From: Paenibacillus sp. GM2
Lineage (GTDB): Bacteria; Bacillota; Bacilli; Paenibacillales; Paenibacillaceae
Length of the DNA: 64,000 nucleotides
Direction of reading: 5' to 3'
NCBI RefSeq assembly: GCF_900069005.2
Contig: NZ_LN831279.1
Span: 1,253,796-1,317,795, forward strand
Translations under genes and position numbers: made by a program
Notes under the pieces: model-generated
What the model was told of the DNA's origin: nothing
Databases searched by the model: none
The model's input: only the letters and a program-made list of their open reading frames with translations
Part shown: positions 10,014 to 19,131 of the stretch, piece by piece
Numbering within the stretch: position 1 is the stretch's first letter
Layout of the letters: each line of letters begins with the position of its first letter

Positions 10014-11759
10014 ATGGCTACAAAAGAGAAATTATCAATGACCTGGCTCTTAACCTATTTGAAGCCGGTCAGGGGGAAGCTGGCGCTTCTGCTTGTCATG
10101 CTGCTTGCCTCAACAGCTTTGCAGCTTATTCATCCGCAGATTGTGGCACGCTTTATCGATACAGCCGCTGCGGACGGTCTCGTATCCAGCCTGCTGGTGC
10201 TTGCGGGCGCTTTTCTCGTGGTGGCTGTAAGCAATCAGTTAATTACAGTAGCCGTAAGCTACATAGGCAATGATGTCGCCTGGAGGTCAACGAACAAGCT
10301 GCGTGGCGATTTGCTCAGACACTGTCTGAAGCTGGATATGCGGTTCCATAATCTGAAGACCCCAGGAGAAATGATCGAGCGAGTTGATGGCGATGTAACG
10401 GGGATCTCAAATTTTTTTGCTATGTTCATTGTTCAAGTTATCGGGAGCTTTGTACTGCTGGCCGGAATCCTAGGATATATGTATAATGTTAACGCGCTAA
10501 TCGCTGGCGTAATGACCTTGTTCACCCTGCTTGCGATTCTGTTCATGGTCATCATCCGCAATTTGGGTGTACAGTCGTCCAAGAAAGAGCGGGAAGCGAG
10601 TGCGGCTCTATTTGGTCTGATCGAGGAGCGAATCGCCGGGATCGAGGATGTGCAGGCCAACGGGCATGTGCCTTATGTGATGAATCGCTTCTACCGCGCG
10701 ATGCGCTCGGTAGCGATAACGGGACGAAGGGCATGGATGCTGCGAATCATTCCCTGGAACACGACGGTCGTCCTGTTTGCGCTTGCCGTAACTGCAGTGC
10801 TGCTGCTTGGCGTTCATTATTATTTAACGGGGAGAATATCGCTTGGCATGCTGTTCCTCATCTATCAATATACACAGATGCTGAATGATCCGATTGAGAT
10901 GCTTGGCGATCAGGTGCAGGAGTTCCAAAAGGCGAAATCGGGTATGCTCCGCTCCAGAGAACTGCTGTCAAGCCGCAGCGAGATTATTGGCGGGGATCAG
11001 GCGTTATTGCCTGAATGTGCTCTAAGTCTGGAATTTGAAGCGGTCTCGTTCCATTATAGCGAGGATAAGCCCGTCTTGAACAATCTGTCGTTCCGGGTTG
11101 AAGCCGGGGAGAGACTGGGGATTATTGGTCGTACGGGGAGTGGCAAATCGAGTCTTAGCCGTGTTCTGCTACGACTCTATAACATCAATCAAGGGGTAAT
11201 CCGAATCGGAGGCATCGATATTACGAAGCTGGATCTGCCTTCGCTCTATCAGCGTGTAGGGATGGTTACTCAGGACGTACAGCTATTCGACGGGACGCTG
11301 CGTGACAATCTAACGCTGTTTAATACAGAGGTAACGGATGAACAAATACTGGAGACGACGGGACGCCTTGGGCTGAGTACATGGATTGAAGCTTTGCCGG
11401 ATGGACTGGATACTCATCTCTCCTCGGGAGGCTCTTCCTTGTCAGCCGGAGAAGCCCAGCTGTTCGCCTTGACACGTGTATTTCTAACCGAGCCGAGTCT
11501 CGTCGTTCTGGATGAGCCGTCGTCAAGATTGGACGCAGCTACGGAATCGATGCTTCAGATCGCTGTGGACTCGCTGATGGAGCATTGCACCGGAGTCGTT
11601 ATCGCACACCGCCTGGCTACGTTGGAGCAGGTTGACAAGATCCTAGTGCTCGGTGATGGGCAGATCCTGGAGTTCGGTGATCGGAAGGAGCTGGCTGACC
11701 GTCCGGATTCGCACTACGCCAAATTGCTGGCAACCGGCCGAGAGGAGGAATTGGCATGA
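10014..11759 (+). CDS. ABC exporter half-transporter, subunit with canonical Walker B
   Basis: A 581-residue fusion of a six-helix type IV exporter membrane domain (about 1-320) and an ATPase domain. The ATPase has Walker [10 protein letters not shown] (about 372), Q-loop [11 protein letters not shown], Walker [10 protein letters not shown] with the catalytic Glu present, and H-loop IAHR. Its signature motif is altered to LSAGE instead of LSGGQ. It overlaps the next half-transporter by 4 bp, so the two form a heterodimer. The substrate cannot be told from sequence; multidrug, peptide or lipid export are all possible. The pair is inserted between pnp and ylxY, which are neighbours in B. subtilis. 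Confidence 0.88.
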   Translation: MATKEKLSMTWLLTYLKPVRGKLALLLVMLLASTALQLIHPQIVARFIDTAAADGLVSSLLVLAGAFLVVAVSNQLITVAVSYIGNDVAWRSTNKLRGDLLRHCLKLDMRFHNLKTPGEMIERVDGDVTGISNFFAMFIVQVIGSFVLLAGILGYMYNVNALIAGVMTLFTLLAILFMVIIRNLGVQSSKKEREASAALFGLIEERIAGIEDVQANGHVPYVMNRFYRAMRSVAITGRRAWMLRIIPWNTTVVLFALAVTAVLLLGVHYYLTGRISLGMLFLIYQYTQMLNDPIEMLGDQVQEFQKAKSGMLRSRELLSSRSEIIGGDQALLPECALSLEFEAVSFHYSEDKPVLNNLSFRVEAGERLGIIGRTGSGKSSLSRVLLRLYNINQGVIRIGGIDITKLDLPSLYQRVGMVTQDVQLFDGTLRDNLTLFNTEVTDEQILETTGRLGLSTWIEALPDGLDTHLSSGGSSLSAGEAQLFALTRVFLTEPSLVVLDEPSSRLDAATESMLQIAVDSLMEHCTGVVIAHRLATLEQVDKILVLGDGQILEFGDRKELADRPDSHYAKLLATGREEELA

Positions 11760-13552
11760 ATATTACAGGCTTTATCAGCCGCCTATTCCGATATAAGCCA
11801 GTCCTGTTTATTTTAAATGGATTGCTGTGGGGAGTATTTCACTCTTTACCGCTCCTGTTTGGACTCGGAATGCAGTGGTTTTTTGACCGTGCGACGATGG
11901 GGAGCGATAATTATTTGTGGCTTGCCACGCCACTGATCTTCCTGGCGGTGGTCAGATTTCTGCGTGTGGGAACCTTCTTCACCGCTTTCTATCAATGGGT
12001 AACTTATATTTTTCATATTCAAGCAATTTTGCGTACAAATATGCTGGCGGGAATTATGCGCTGGCCGGGTCGGAACCTGCCTGCGACTCCCGGGGAGGCT
12101 ATGAGCCGTTTTCGGGATGATGTAAATGAGGTGGTCGAATATGTGGAGTCCTGGGTTGATTTCTGGGGCCGGCTGATATTTGCCGCCGCATCCATTATCA
12201 TTATGGCCAATATTAACTGGAAGATCACACTGGTTGCGATTCTCCCTCTGCTTATCGTCACCTTGCTGAACAATCTGTCTGGCAATAAAGCGCGCAAATA
12301 CGGCCAGATGAACCGTGAGGCAACCGGACGCATTACGAGCTTCATTGCTGAGACTTTTGGGGCGGTGCAGGCGCTCAAGCTTGGCCAGGCCGAGGAGCAT
12401 GTGCATCGCAAGTTTACTGAGCTTAATGAGGAGCGGCGTCAGGCGGCGCTGAAGGACAATTTGTTCAAGCAGTGGATGAGATCACTGAACCAGCATGTGC
12501 TAAGCATATGCACAGGGTTGATCTTGCTCATGTGTGCGGCAGAGATGAAGGCGGGGCGGTTTACAGTAGGGGATTTCGCCTTATATACGACCTATCTTAC
12601 CAATATTGGCTTCAGTATTTCGTTATTTGGCTATATGGTATATCAGCATAAACGTCTAAAAGTATCTTTTGATAGAATGCGTAATTTGTTCAGGCCAGGT
12701 GAAGAGGATCGAATTATCGAAGCGAGAGAGACTTATCTGAACAGTGAGCCTCCGGAGCTGCCGGTACGTCAGAAAAAGCCGGAGGAGCGTCTGCGAAGTC
12801 TTGAGGTGAATAACTTGTCCTACCATTACCCGGAATCGGACAGCGGGATATCGCAAGTGAATCTGCGGCTTGAGCGGGGACAATTCCTCGTAATTACCGG
12901 TCGGATCGGCTCGGGTAAATCAACGTTGGTACGGACGCTGCTAGGGCTTCTGCCTAAAGAAGAAGGAGAGATTCTGTGGAATGGCCAGGAGGTGCACACC
13001 GCCGAGTTCCTGATCCCTCCAAGAGCAGCCTACACTCCACAGGTGCCTCGTCTGTTCAGTGATACATTGAAGGAGAATATCGTGCAGGGTGGACCGGATG
13101 AGCAAACTCTGGAACGGGCGATCCGCCTGTCCGTCATGGACAAAGATATAGCCGATCTTGATGACGGACTGGATACTTATGTAGGTCCACGTGGAGTTAT
13201 GTTGTCTGGCGGGCAGATTCAACGGGCAGCGACAGCCAGGATGCTGATGACAGATTCGGACTTGTGTATATTTGATGATCTCTCTAGCGCGCTAGATGTA
13301 GAGACCGAGCAGAAGGTATGGGAAGGACTGTTCCAGGAAACGGATGTAACCTGTATTGCCGTATCGCACCGGCGCGCAGCGTTAAGTAGGGCGGATCATA
13401 TAATAGTTATGAAAGAAGGGCAAATCGAAGCTGAAGGTACTTTGCAGGACCTGTTAGCCTCCTGTGAAGAAATGCGCCTGCTGTGGCAAGGTGAATCTGC
13501 GGATTCGGATCGGGCGGAAATCGTTAAAAAGGTGGAATTGAGCTCGATATAA
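11756..13552 (+). CDS. ABC exporter half-transporter, subunit with degenerate Walker B
   Basis: The partner half-transporter of 598 residues, with a membrane domain (about 1-330) and an ATPase domain with Walker [10 protein letters not shown] (about 382), signature LSGGQ (about 483) and H-loop SHRR. Its Walker B reads LCIFDDLSS, with Asp in place of the catalytic Glu. Together with the LSAGE signature of the upstream subunit this gives one intact and one degenerate ATP site, as in characterised heterodimeric exporters such as BmrCD and TM287/288. It starts within the ATGA overlap with the upstream gene. Confidence 0.88.
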   Translation: MNITGFISRLFRYKPVLFILNGLLWGVFHSLPLLFGLGMQWFFDRATMGSDNYLWLATPLIFLAVVRFLRVGTFFTAFYQWVTYIFHIQAILRTNMLAGIMRWPGRNLPATPGEAMSRFRDDVNEVVEYVESWVDFWGRLIFAAASIIIMANINWKITLVAILPLLIVTLLNNLSGNKARKYGQMNREATGRITSFIAETFGAVQALKLGQAEEHVHRKFTELNEERRQAALKDNLFKQWMRSLNQHVLSICTGLILLMCAAEMKAGRFTVGDFALYTTYLTNIGFSISLFGYMVYQHKRLKVSFDRMRNLFRPGEEDRIIEARETYLNSEPPELPVRQKKPEERLRSLEVNNLSYHYPESDSGISQVNLRLERGQFLVITGRIGSGKSTLVRTLLGLLPKEEGEILWNGQEVHTAEFLIPPRAAYTPQVPRLFSDTLKENIVQGGPDEQTLERAIRLSVMDKDIADLDDGLDTYVGPRGVMLSGGQIQRAATARMLMTDSDLCIFDDLSSALDVETEQKVWEGLFQETDVTCIAVSHRRAALSRADHIIVMKEGQIEAEGTLQDLLASCEEMRLLWQGESADSDRAEIVKKVELSSI

Positions 13553-13581
13553 AGAAGATAAATTTAAGCTATAAATTGGAC

Positions 13582-13609
13582 GTACCCGGCGATTAGAATC
13601 GCCGGGTAC
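13582..13609 (+). terminator. Terminator-like hairpin after the ABC pair
   Basis: A perfect 13-base stem, GTACCCGGCGATT / AATCGCCGGGTAC, with a 2-base gap, followed by a weak T-rich stretch. Confidence 0.75.
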
Positions 13610-13631
13610 TTGTGTATTATGCGCTATTAGA

Positions 13632-13750
13632 GTTGTTCAAAAGGTATGCATCCGAGATCGCTTTCTACGAAAACATACCAGACTAAACGCCTCAGCCCTT
13701 GGCTTGATCCAGCCCTTTTGGTGCTGAAAAGCGAACTTTTGAACATGAAC
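13632..13750 (-). repeat. Dispersed intergenic element, copy a
   Basis: A segment of about 120 bp bounded by GTTGTTCAAAAGG on the left and GAACTTTTGAACATGAAC on the right, which are inverted relative to each other. Read on the minus strand it contains GGCTGGATCAAGCCAAGGGC and GTTTTCGTAGAAAGCGATCTC, matching the middle of the copies at 24476, 55568 and 58329. No coding potential was seen. Confidence 0.6.
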
Positions 13751-13770
13751 TATGAATAAAGCGACTCTTA

Positions 13771-14041
13771 TAAATTTAACCTCTGACAGCACAATAGAAA
13801 AAATGCTGTACACGGTTCCGTATTTGTGAAGTTCATCAATCGGTACATTACTTCTAAAACAACAAAAGCCCTGCCTCTCTTTCGTCCTTGCGGCTCCGAA
13901 GACCGCTCCAGCGTGAATCAGAAAATTTCAAACGTTCCGTAAACTAGAAACTCTTACTTTGTAGGGTTATCAAATAGGAATTTTCTTCACTTCTAGATGG
14001 GTTAATTAGAAAACTTAGAGGAACTTACGAGGTTAAATTTA
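13771..14041. repeat. Intergenic segment bounded by 13-bp inverted repeats
   Basis: TAAATTTAACCTC at 13771-13783 and its exact reverse complement GAGGTTAAATTTA at 14029-14041 enclose about 245 bp of non-coding sequence. No transposase or target-site duplication is visible. The rest of this 620 bp gap before ylxY, to 14172, holds no gene that I can support. Confidence 0.45.
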
Positions 14042-14172
14042 CTCAACGAATGTAATTATAACATAAGTTTTCTGAAAAGGACAGGATTATTTCCAAACTG
14101 TGCTTATTTCGCATATTCCGGGACTTGTCTTCATAAGATTAGGACAAAACCCGCTGAAGGGGTGAGTCTGTC

Positions 14173-15165
14173 ATGAGTCGAAAAAAACTGGTGGTTATCG
14201 TAGCAACAACCTTGCTCGTGATGATGCTGGGTCAGTTTGCCGGAATTCACAAATTTGTAGCAGGCGGAGACCCTGAGAAGGGCAATAAGCTTGTGCTCGG
14301 TTTACTTGGGGAGCAGAAAGAGGATGATCCCTTGCTGGCGCAAATACGCGCCGAGGCAGATAAACGGAGAATCGAGCCTATCGATGCAGTCAATGACCGG
14401 GTATGGAAAGCTGTTCCCGGATACAATGGTCGTGAGGTAGACATAGATAAGACCTATGAAAAGGCTAAAGCAGCAGGTCCCGGCCAGAAGCTTGAGTTCG
14501 TCTATCGCGAGCTGAAGCCGAAGGTCAGCCTGGATGATCTGGGGGCGGTGCCGATCTTTCGCGGTAATCCCAACAAGCCGATGGCTGCATTTATGATTAA
14601 TGTGGCCTGGGGCAACGAGTATATTACTCCAATGCTGGACACGCTCGATGAAGCTAATGTGAAAGCAACCTTTTTCTTTGATGGAAGCTGGCTGAAGAAG
14701 AATACCGATCTGGCGCTGGAAATTCAAAAAAGAGGGCATCAGCTTGAGAATCATGCTTATTCCCATCCGAACATGAGTCAACTGGACGATAGCCGGGCCC
14801 GGCTGGAAATATCGAAGACGAAGGATCTGCTGAAGGAGAAGTTAGGGGTAGAGAATCGCTGGTTCGCACCGCCGTCCGGGGATTACAATCAGAGAACGGT
14901 CGATCTGGCGGCTGAGCAAGGACTAAAAACGGTATTATGGACCGTAGATACGGTTGATTGGCAGAAGCCTGCAGCAAGCACAATTATACAAAAAATCGCT
15001 CAAAAGGTGGAGCCCGGATCGTTGATTCTGATGCATCCCACCGCATCCTCACGAGATGCCCTAAAAGGGATGATTCAGGTGATTGAGCGCAAGGGGATCA
15101 AGCTGGGCACGGTGGCAGAGACCTTGTCCTCAGAACGAATCGATACGCCTGGAGTTGAGCGGTAG
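14173..15165 (+). CDS. ylxY: YlxY, polysaccharide-deacetylase-fold protein
   Basis: A 330-residue membrane-anchored or secreted protein with an N-terminal hydrophobic segment (LVVIVATTLLVMML) and a NodB-fold carbohydrate esterase family 4 domain from about residue 135. The zinc motif is present as NHAYSHP and the next motif as RWFAPPSGDYN. The first motif, normally TFDDGP with the catalytic Asp, reads INVAWGNE, so catalysis may be lost or altered. It lies directly upstream of the M16 protease, exactly as ylxY precedes mlpA in B. subtilis. Start ATG follows GAAGGGGTGAG. Confidence 0.88.
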   Translation: MSRKKLVVIVATTLLVMMLGQFAGIHKFVAGGDPEKGNKLVLGLLGEQKEDDPLLAQIRAEADKRRIEPIDAVNDRVWKAVPGYNGREVDIDKTYEKAKAAGPGQKLEFVYRELKPKVSLDDLGAVPIFRGNPNKPMAAFMINVAWGNEYITPMLDTLDEANVKATFFFDGSWLKKNTDLALEIQKRGHQLENHAYSHPNMSQLDDSRARLEISKTKDLLKEKLGVENRWFAPPSGDYNQRTVDLAAEQGLKTVLWTVDTVDWQKPAASTIIQKIAQKVEPGSLILMHPTASSRDALKGMIQVIERKGIKLGTVAETLSSERIDTPGVER

Positions 15166-15285
15166 CCTTTTTTTTGATAGGATAGGATTGCATTTATCAA
15201 TTCGCGGGTTGCTGGTCAAGCTATCCGTTTAAATGATGGTTCACGAAACAAGTTTTGCGGGGCAAAACCTTTAGGAGGATCCTTA

Positions 15286-16539
15286 GTGAATAAGACGCAA
15301 TTAAGCAATGGCCTGCGGGTCGTTACGGAGAAAATTCCATCCTGTCGATCGGTCTCCTTCGGAATTTGGGTGAAAACCGGATCGCGTAATGAAACGCCGG
15401 AGCAGGGCGGGATTTCTCATTTTATTGAACACATGCTGTTCAAGGGAACGTCAAAATACAGCGCCAAAGACATCGCTGAGGAATTTGATGCCATCGGCGG
15501 CAATGTTAATGCGTTCACCTCAAAAGAGTATACTTGCTTCTATGCCAAGGTACTTGATGAACATCTGCCGATTGCAGTTGATGTGCTATCGGATATGTTC
15601 TTTCATTCGCTGTTTGATGCCGAAGAGCTTCGCAAAGAGAAGAACGTCATCCTGGAGGAAATCTCGATGTATGAAGATACGCCGGACGACATGGTTCATG
15701 ATCTTATAACAGAAGCCGCCTATGGGGGACATCCTCTGGCTCTGCCTATTCTCGGAACCGAGGAGAAGCTTCTGGCGATGACGCCAGATCATCTTCGCCA
15801 ATATATGAGAGAGAAGTATACGATCGAGAATACTGTGATCAGTGTTGCAGGCAATATCGATGACTCTCTGATGGAGCTGCTAGAGAAATATTTCGGAAGT
15901 TTCAGCAATCATGGTATTAGCGATCCATTGGTTGTGCCCGAATTCCTGGGCGAGCTCAAGTTCTATAAGAAGAAGACGGAGCAAAATCATATCTGTCTCT
16001 CTTTCCCGGGACTTGCTACTGGGGATGACAGACAATATGCGATGGTGCTGCTTAACAATGCGATTGGCGGCGGCATGAGCTCTCGCCTGTTCCAGGAAAT
16101 TCGCGAGAAGCGCGGCCTGGCCTACTCTGTCTATTCCTATCATAGCTCCAGTGCGGATAGCGGCCTGTTTACGGTCTATGCCGGAACTGCCCCTAAGCAG
16201 ACCGAGGATGTTCTGAGCTTGACGAAAGAAATTTTGCAAGATATCGCCCAAAACGGACTGACTGATAACGAGCTCCGCAAGGGCAAGGAGCAGCTTAAGG
16301 GCAGCCTGATTCTAAGTTTGGAGAGTACGGGGAGCCGGATGAACCGCCTCGGTAAGAATGAATTGATGCTGGGACGTCATTTTACCCTCGATCAAATGAT
16401 AGATCGTATTGATGCGGTAACGATGGATGATGTAAACTATTGTATTATGGAAATGTTCAAGAAGCCGTTCGCACTTGCCATGGTAGGTGCTTCGGACCGG
16501 GCAATATCCGGATTAAGGAGAGATGAACTTGTCATTTGA
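15286..16539 (+). CDS. mlpA: M16-family zinc metallopeptidase MlpA (YmxG)
   Basis: A 417-residue processing-peptidase-like protease. The inverted zinc motif HxxEH is seen as HFIEH at residues 45-49, with the downstream Glu in [12 protein letters not shown]. The second half holds the conserved [18 protein letters not shown]. Start GTG 15286 follows TTTAGGAGGATC. Its last 17 bases overlap dut. In B. subtilis the homologue sits between ylxY and ymxH and has been linked to control of extracellular protease expression; that role is not shown here. Confidence 0.93.
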   Translation: MNKTQLSNGLRVVTEKIPSCRSVSFGIWVKTGSRNETPEQGGISHFIEHMLFKGTSKYSAKDIAEEFDAIGGNVNAFTSKEYTCFYAKVLDEHLPIAVDVLSDMFFHSLFDAEELRKEKNVILEEISMYEDTPDDMVHDLITEAAYGGHPLALPILGTEEKLLAMTPDHLRQYMREKYTIENTVISVAGNIDDSLMELLEKYFGSFSNHGISDPLVVPEFLGELKFYKKKTEQNHICLSFPGLATGDDRQYAMVLLNNAIGGGMSSRLFQEIREKRGLAYSVYSYHSSSADSGLFTVYAGTAPKQTEDVLSLTKEILQDIAQNGLTDNELRKGKEQLKGSLILSLESTGSRMNRLGKNELMLGRHFTLDQMIDRIDAVTMDDVNYCIMEMFKKPFALAMVGASDRAISGLRRDELVI

Positions 16540-16978
16540 TGTACAGCTAAAACGTATGCCAGGCAATGAGGATGTAGAGCTTCCCCGCAAAATGTCTGAA
16601 CTTGCCTCTGGTTTTGATCTTTATGCAGCAGTAACACAGGATATCAGATTGCAGCCGGGAGAACGGTTCCTCGTACCGACCGGCATTGCAATCGCCATGC
16701 CAGCCGGGCTTGAGGCGCAAGTCCGTCCGCGCAGCGGATTGGCATTGAAGCATGGTATTACATGCCTTAACACGCCCGGGACGATCGATGCCGATTATCG
16801 CGGAGAGATCAAAGTGCTTTTGATTAATCTGGGGCATGAGGCGTTCACAATTACACGCAATGAGCGGATTGCGCAGATGGTGTTTCAGACTGTGCCTGTG
16901 GTCAACCTGGTTGCCGTGGACGAGCTGTCCGATACAGAGCGTGGGGCCGGTGGATTTGGCCATACGGGAACGAAGTAA
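16523..16978 (+). CDS. dut: dUTP diphosphatase (dUTPase)
   Basis: Hydrolyses dUTP to dUMP, keeping uracil out of DNA. All five motifs of trimeric dUTPases are visible in 151 residues: [43 protein letters not shown], and the C-terminal P-loop-like [10 protein letters not shown]. It overlaps the end of mlpA by 17 bp, with AAGGAGAG as ribosome binding site. In B. subtilis this position is held by ymxH, which is missing here. Confidence 0.96.
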   Translation: MNLSFDVQLKRMPGNEDVELPRKMSELASGFDLYAAVTQDIRLQPGERFLVPTGIAIAMPAGLEAQVRPRSGLALKHGITCLNTPGTIDADYRGEIKVLLINLGHEAFTITRNERIAQMVFQTVPVVNLVAVDELSDTERGAGGFGHTGTK

Positions 16979-17052
16979 AAGCTCCGTAGAAGTTGGCCTG
17001 GATTTGAAACTTCAGGTCAGCATATCATGTGAAGAGACATACTTAAAACAAG

Positions 17053-17103
17053 CAAGCATCCTGCCTTCGGTTGGAAAAACCGGGGCCGGATGCTTGTTTT
17101 TTT
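17053..17103 (+). terminator. Terminator after dut
   Basis: The stem AAGCATCC / GGATGCTT, with a possible inner stem around GGTTGGAAAAACC, is followed by seven T. Confidence 0.85.
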
Positions 17104-17145
17104 ATATGTAACTTGAGCCGCGCAAAAAGATAACCCCCCCTCCAT

Positions 17146-17174
17146 CACCACTTGGTAGGCAACGGCATACTATG
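17146..17174 (+). promoter_or_regulatory. Candidate mother-cell (sigma-K-like) promoter of dpaA
   Basis: CACC at 17146-17149 and GCATACTATG at 17165-17174 are separated by 16 bp. Sigma-K promoters are described as AC-type -35 and CATANNNTA -10 elements, so this matches except for the last -10 base. The spoVF operon is sigma-K dependent in B. subtilis, which is why I looked here. The sequence match alone is weak. Confidence 0.35.
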
Positions 17175-17211
17175 CTCTATACTGTATTGCCTGGAAGGAG
17201 TGGCGTCCTGA

Positions 17212-18111
17212 ATGCTGACCGGTCTTACAATTGTGTTCCTGGGTGGAGATGCCAGGCAGATCGAAGTCATTAATAAGTGCATTGAACTGGATGCCTCAGT
17301 TCGTCTGGTTGGCTTCGACAAGTTGGAAAATCCGCCATCCGGAGTGAGGCATGAAGCATTGTCTTCTGTTTTGCTGCAAGAGGCGGATATTATCGTCATG
17401 CCGGTGATTGGCTGCGATGACAATGGAATTATCGCTGCGCCGTTCGGAAGCGGAGATCTGGTGATGAAGCAGGAGCTGTTCATGGCCATACGGGAGGGAG
17501 GCCTGGTCTACACGGGCATGGCCAAGAGTTTGCTGCGACGGATGAGCAGCGAGTATGGTTTCCGGCTCATCGAACTCCTTGATCGTGATGATGTGGCGAT
17601 ATACAATTCGATTCCGACGGCAGAGGGAGCCCTTATGATGGCAATTCAGAATACTGATATTACCATTCACGGCTCGACCTGTGTCGTGCTTGGAATTGGG
17701 AGAACAGGCTTCACTCTGGCGAAGACTTTGCAGGGATTAGGAGCGAAAATCAGGGTAGGTGTCCGCAGGGAGGCGGATGCTGCGAGAGCGGCCGTTATGG
17801 GCTGGGAGCCTTTTATGACAAGGGATTTGACCGCTTGCACCAGCGATATTGACTTGATTTTTAATACAATACCGACTATGATAATCACAGCGCAAATCAT
17901 ATCGAAATTGCCCAGAAGAACGGTAATTATCGACCTTGCCTCAGCTCCTGGCGGAACGGATTTCCGCTTCGCCGAGAAGCGTGGAATCAAAGCGCTCCTT
18001 GCTCCCGGATTACCTGGAATCGTAGCTCCTAAAACGGCTGGAATTATTATAGCGAACACATTGTGTCAGTCGATTACGGAAGAGTTCCATTTACGGGGGG
18101 ATGAAGAGTGA
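17212..18111 (+). CDS. dpaA: Dipicolinate synthase subunit A
   Basis: Together with DpaB it turns dihydrodipicolinate, or its precursor from DapA, into dipicolinic acid in the mother cell during sporulation. The 299-residue protein has an N-terminal domain followed by a Rossmann NAD(P)-binding domain with VLGIGRTGFTLAKTLQGLGA at about 160-180, as in SpoVFA. ATG 17212 lies 13 bases after GGAAGGAG, a slightly long spacing. It ends in a 4-bp overlap with dpaB. A dipicolinate operon is strong evidence of an endospore former. Confidence 0.95.
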   Translation: MLTGLTIVFLGGDARQIEVINKCIELDASVRLVGFDKLENPPSGVRHEALSSVLLQEADIIVMPVIGCDDNGIIAAPFGSGDLVMKQELFMAIREGGLVYTGMAKSLLRRMSSEYGFRLIELLDRDDVAIYNSIPTAEGALMMAIQNTDITIHGSTCVVLGIGRTGFTLAKTLQGLGAKIRVGVRREADAARAAVMGWEPFMTRDLTACTSDIDLIFNTIPTMIITAQIISKLPRRTVIIDLASAPGGTDFRFAEKRGIKALLAPGLPGIVAPKTAGIIIANTLCQSITEEFHLRGDEE

Positions 18112-18701
18112 ATTGGCAAGGTGTAACAGTAGGTTATGCGGTAACAGGCTCACATTGTACACTTGCTGAGGTGATGCCGCAAATCCAGCGTTTTGTGGAT
18201 GATGGTGCTAAAGTTGTTCCGATCATATCCCAATCGGTACTAACAACGGATACCCGTTTTGGCAAATCAGAGGATTGGCAGGAGCAGTTAAGAGATATTA
18301 CCGGGAATAATATCATTTCTACAATTGTCGAGGCCGAGCCGCTCGGACCTAAGAAATTGCTGGATATTATGGTTATAGCGCCTTGTACAGGAACTACGAC
18401 CAGTAAACTTGCGAATGCGGTAACAGACAGTCCTGTCCTGATGGCAGCAAAAGCGCAAATGCGCAATGGGCGTCCGCTAGTGGTCGCTATTTCAACGAAT
18501 GATGGTCTGGGGTTTAATCTGGCGAATATCGCCAAGCTTATCGTCGCGAAGAATATATACTTCGTTCCTTTCGGTCAGGATAATCCGGCAGAGAAGCCGA
18601 ATTCTCTGGTGGCACGGATGGAACTGGTTCCTGAGGCCTGCTTCGCGGCGCTTGAAGGTAAGCAATTGCAGCCGCTCATTGTAGAACGGTTCAATTCATA
18701 G
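18108..18701 (+). CDS. dpaB: Dipicolinate synthase subunit B
   Basis: A 197-residue flavoprotein-like subunit of dipicolinate synthase (SpoVFB). The flavodoxin-type fold is suggested by VGYAVTGSHCTLAEVMPQI at the start and MVIAPCTGTTTSKLANAVTD in the middle, similar to phosphopantothenoylcysteine decarboxylase-like flavoproteins. It starts with GTG in a GTGA overlap with dpaA. Downstream, where B. subtilis has asd, only a decayed remnant is found. Confidence 0.95.
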   Translation: MNWQGVTVGYAVTGSHCTLAEVMPQIQRFVDDGAKVVPIISQSVLTTDTRFGKSEDWQEQLRDITGNNIISTIVEAEPLGPKKLLDIMVIAPCTGTTTSKLANAVTDSPVLMAAKAQMRNGRPLVVAISTNDGLGFNLANIAKLIVAKNIYFVPFGQDNPAEKPNSLVARMELVPEACFAALEGKQLQPLIVERFNS

Positions 18702-18727
18702 GGGCATATGAAGGATTATTAACTTAG

Positions 18728-19054
18728 GTAACAGCAACCTGCGTGCGTATTCCGGTTGTTTATGGGCATTTTGAGGTCGGTCTATTGTCAAAGTTGGCAC
18801 GGGTCACGATCTGGATGAAGTGAGAAGCTTGCTGTCCGATGCACCGGGTGTGACGCTTGTTGACGATCCGGCAGTGCAGAGCTGGAGCTCTGGTTACGGA
18901 AACTGCCGTCAAGACGGAGGTGTTCATAGAGCGTCTGCGTCGTAATCTTGGCAATGCACGGGCGCTAAATTGTAGATTGTGTCCGATAATCTGCTGAAAA
19001 GGCGCAGCATGGAACGCTGTTTAAATTGCAGAGATTATTGCAGCTAATGGATAA
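18728..19054 (+). pseudogene. asd: asd remnant (aspartate-semialdehyde dehydrogenase), 3' third, frameshifted
   Basis: Pieces of the C-terminal third of Asd can be read in order on the plus strand by switching frame: TATCVRIPVVYGHFE from 18731, LLSDAPGVTLVDDPAVQ at about 18829-18879, KTEVFIERLRRNLGNARALN from 18911, IVSDNLLK at 18976-18999, and KGAAWNAV from 18998, then an in-frame TAA at 19022 where Gln is normal, and IAEIIAANG ending at a TAA at 19052. At least four frame changes and one internal stop are needed, and the first two thirds of the gene are absent. Position between dpaB and dapG is where asd lies in B. subtilis. DapA needs aspartate semialdehyde, so an intact asd is expected elsewhere in the genome. 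Confidence 0.88.
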
Positions 19055-19131
19055 AACTTGATACCATAGCAGCCTAGAACAACGGAATAAAGTCAAGCTT
19101 TACTCCGCATACGTAAATTGGAGGAATACCC

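Noticed and set aside
19055-19131. Lysine riboswitch in front of dapG
   Set aside because: Only 77 bp separate the asd remnant from dapG, too short for the lysine aptamer, and no matching stems are seen.
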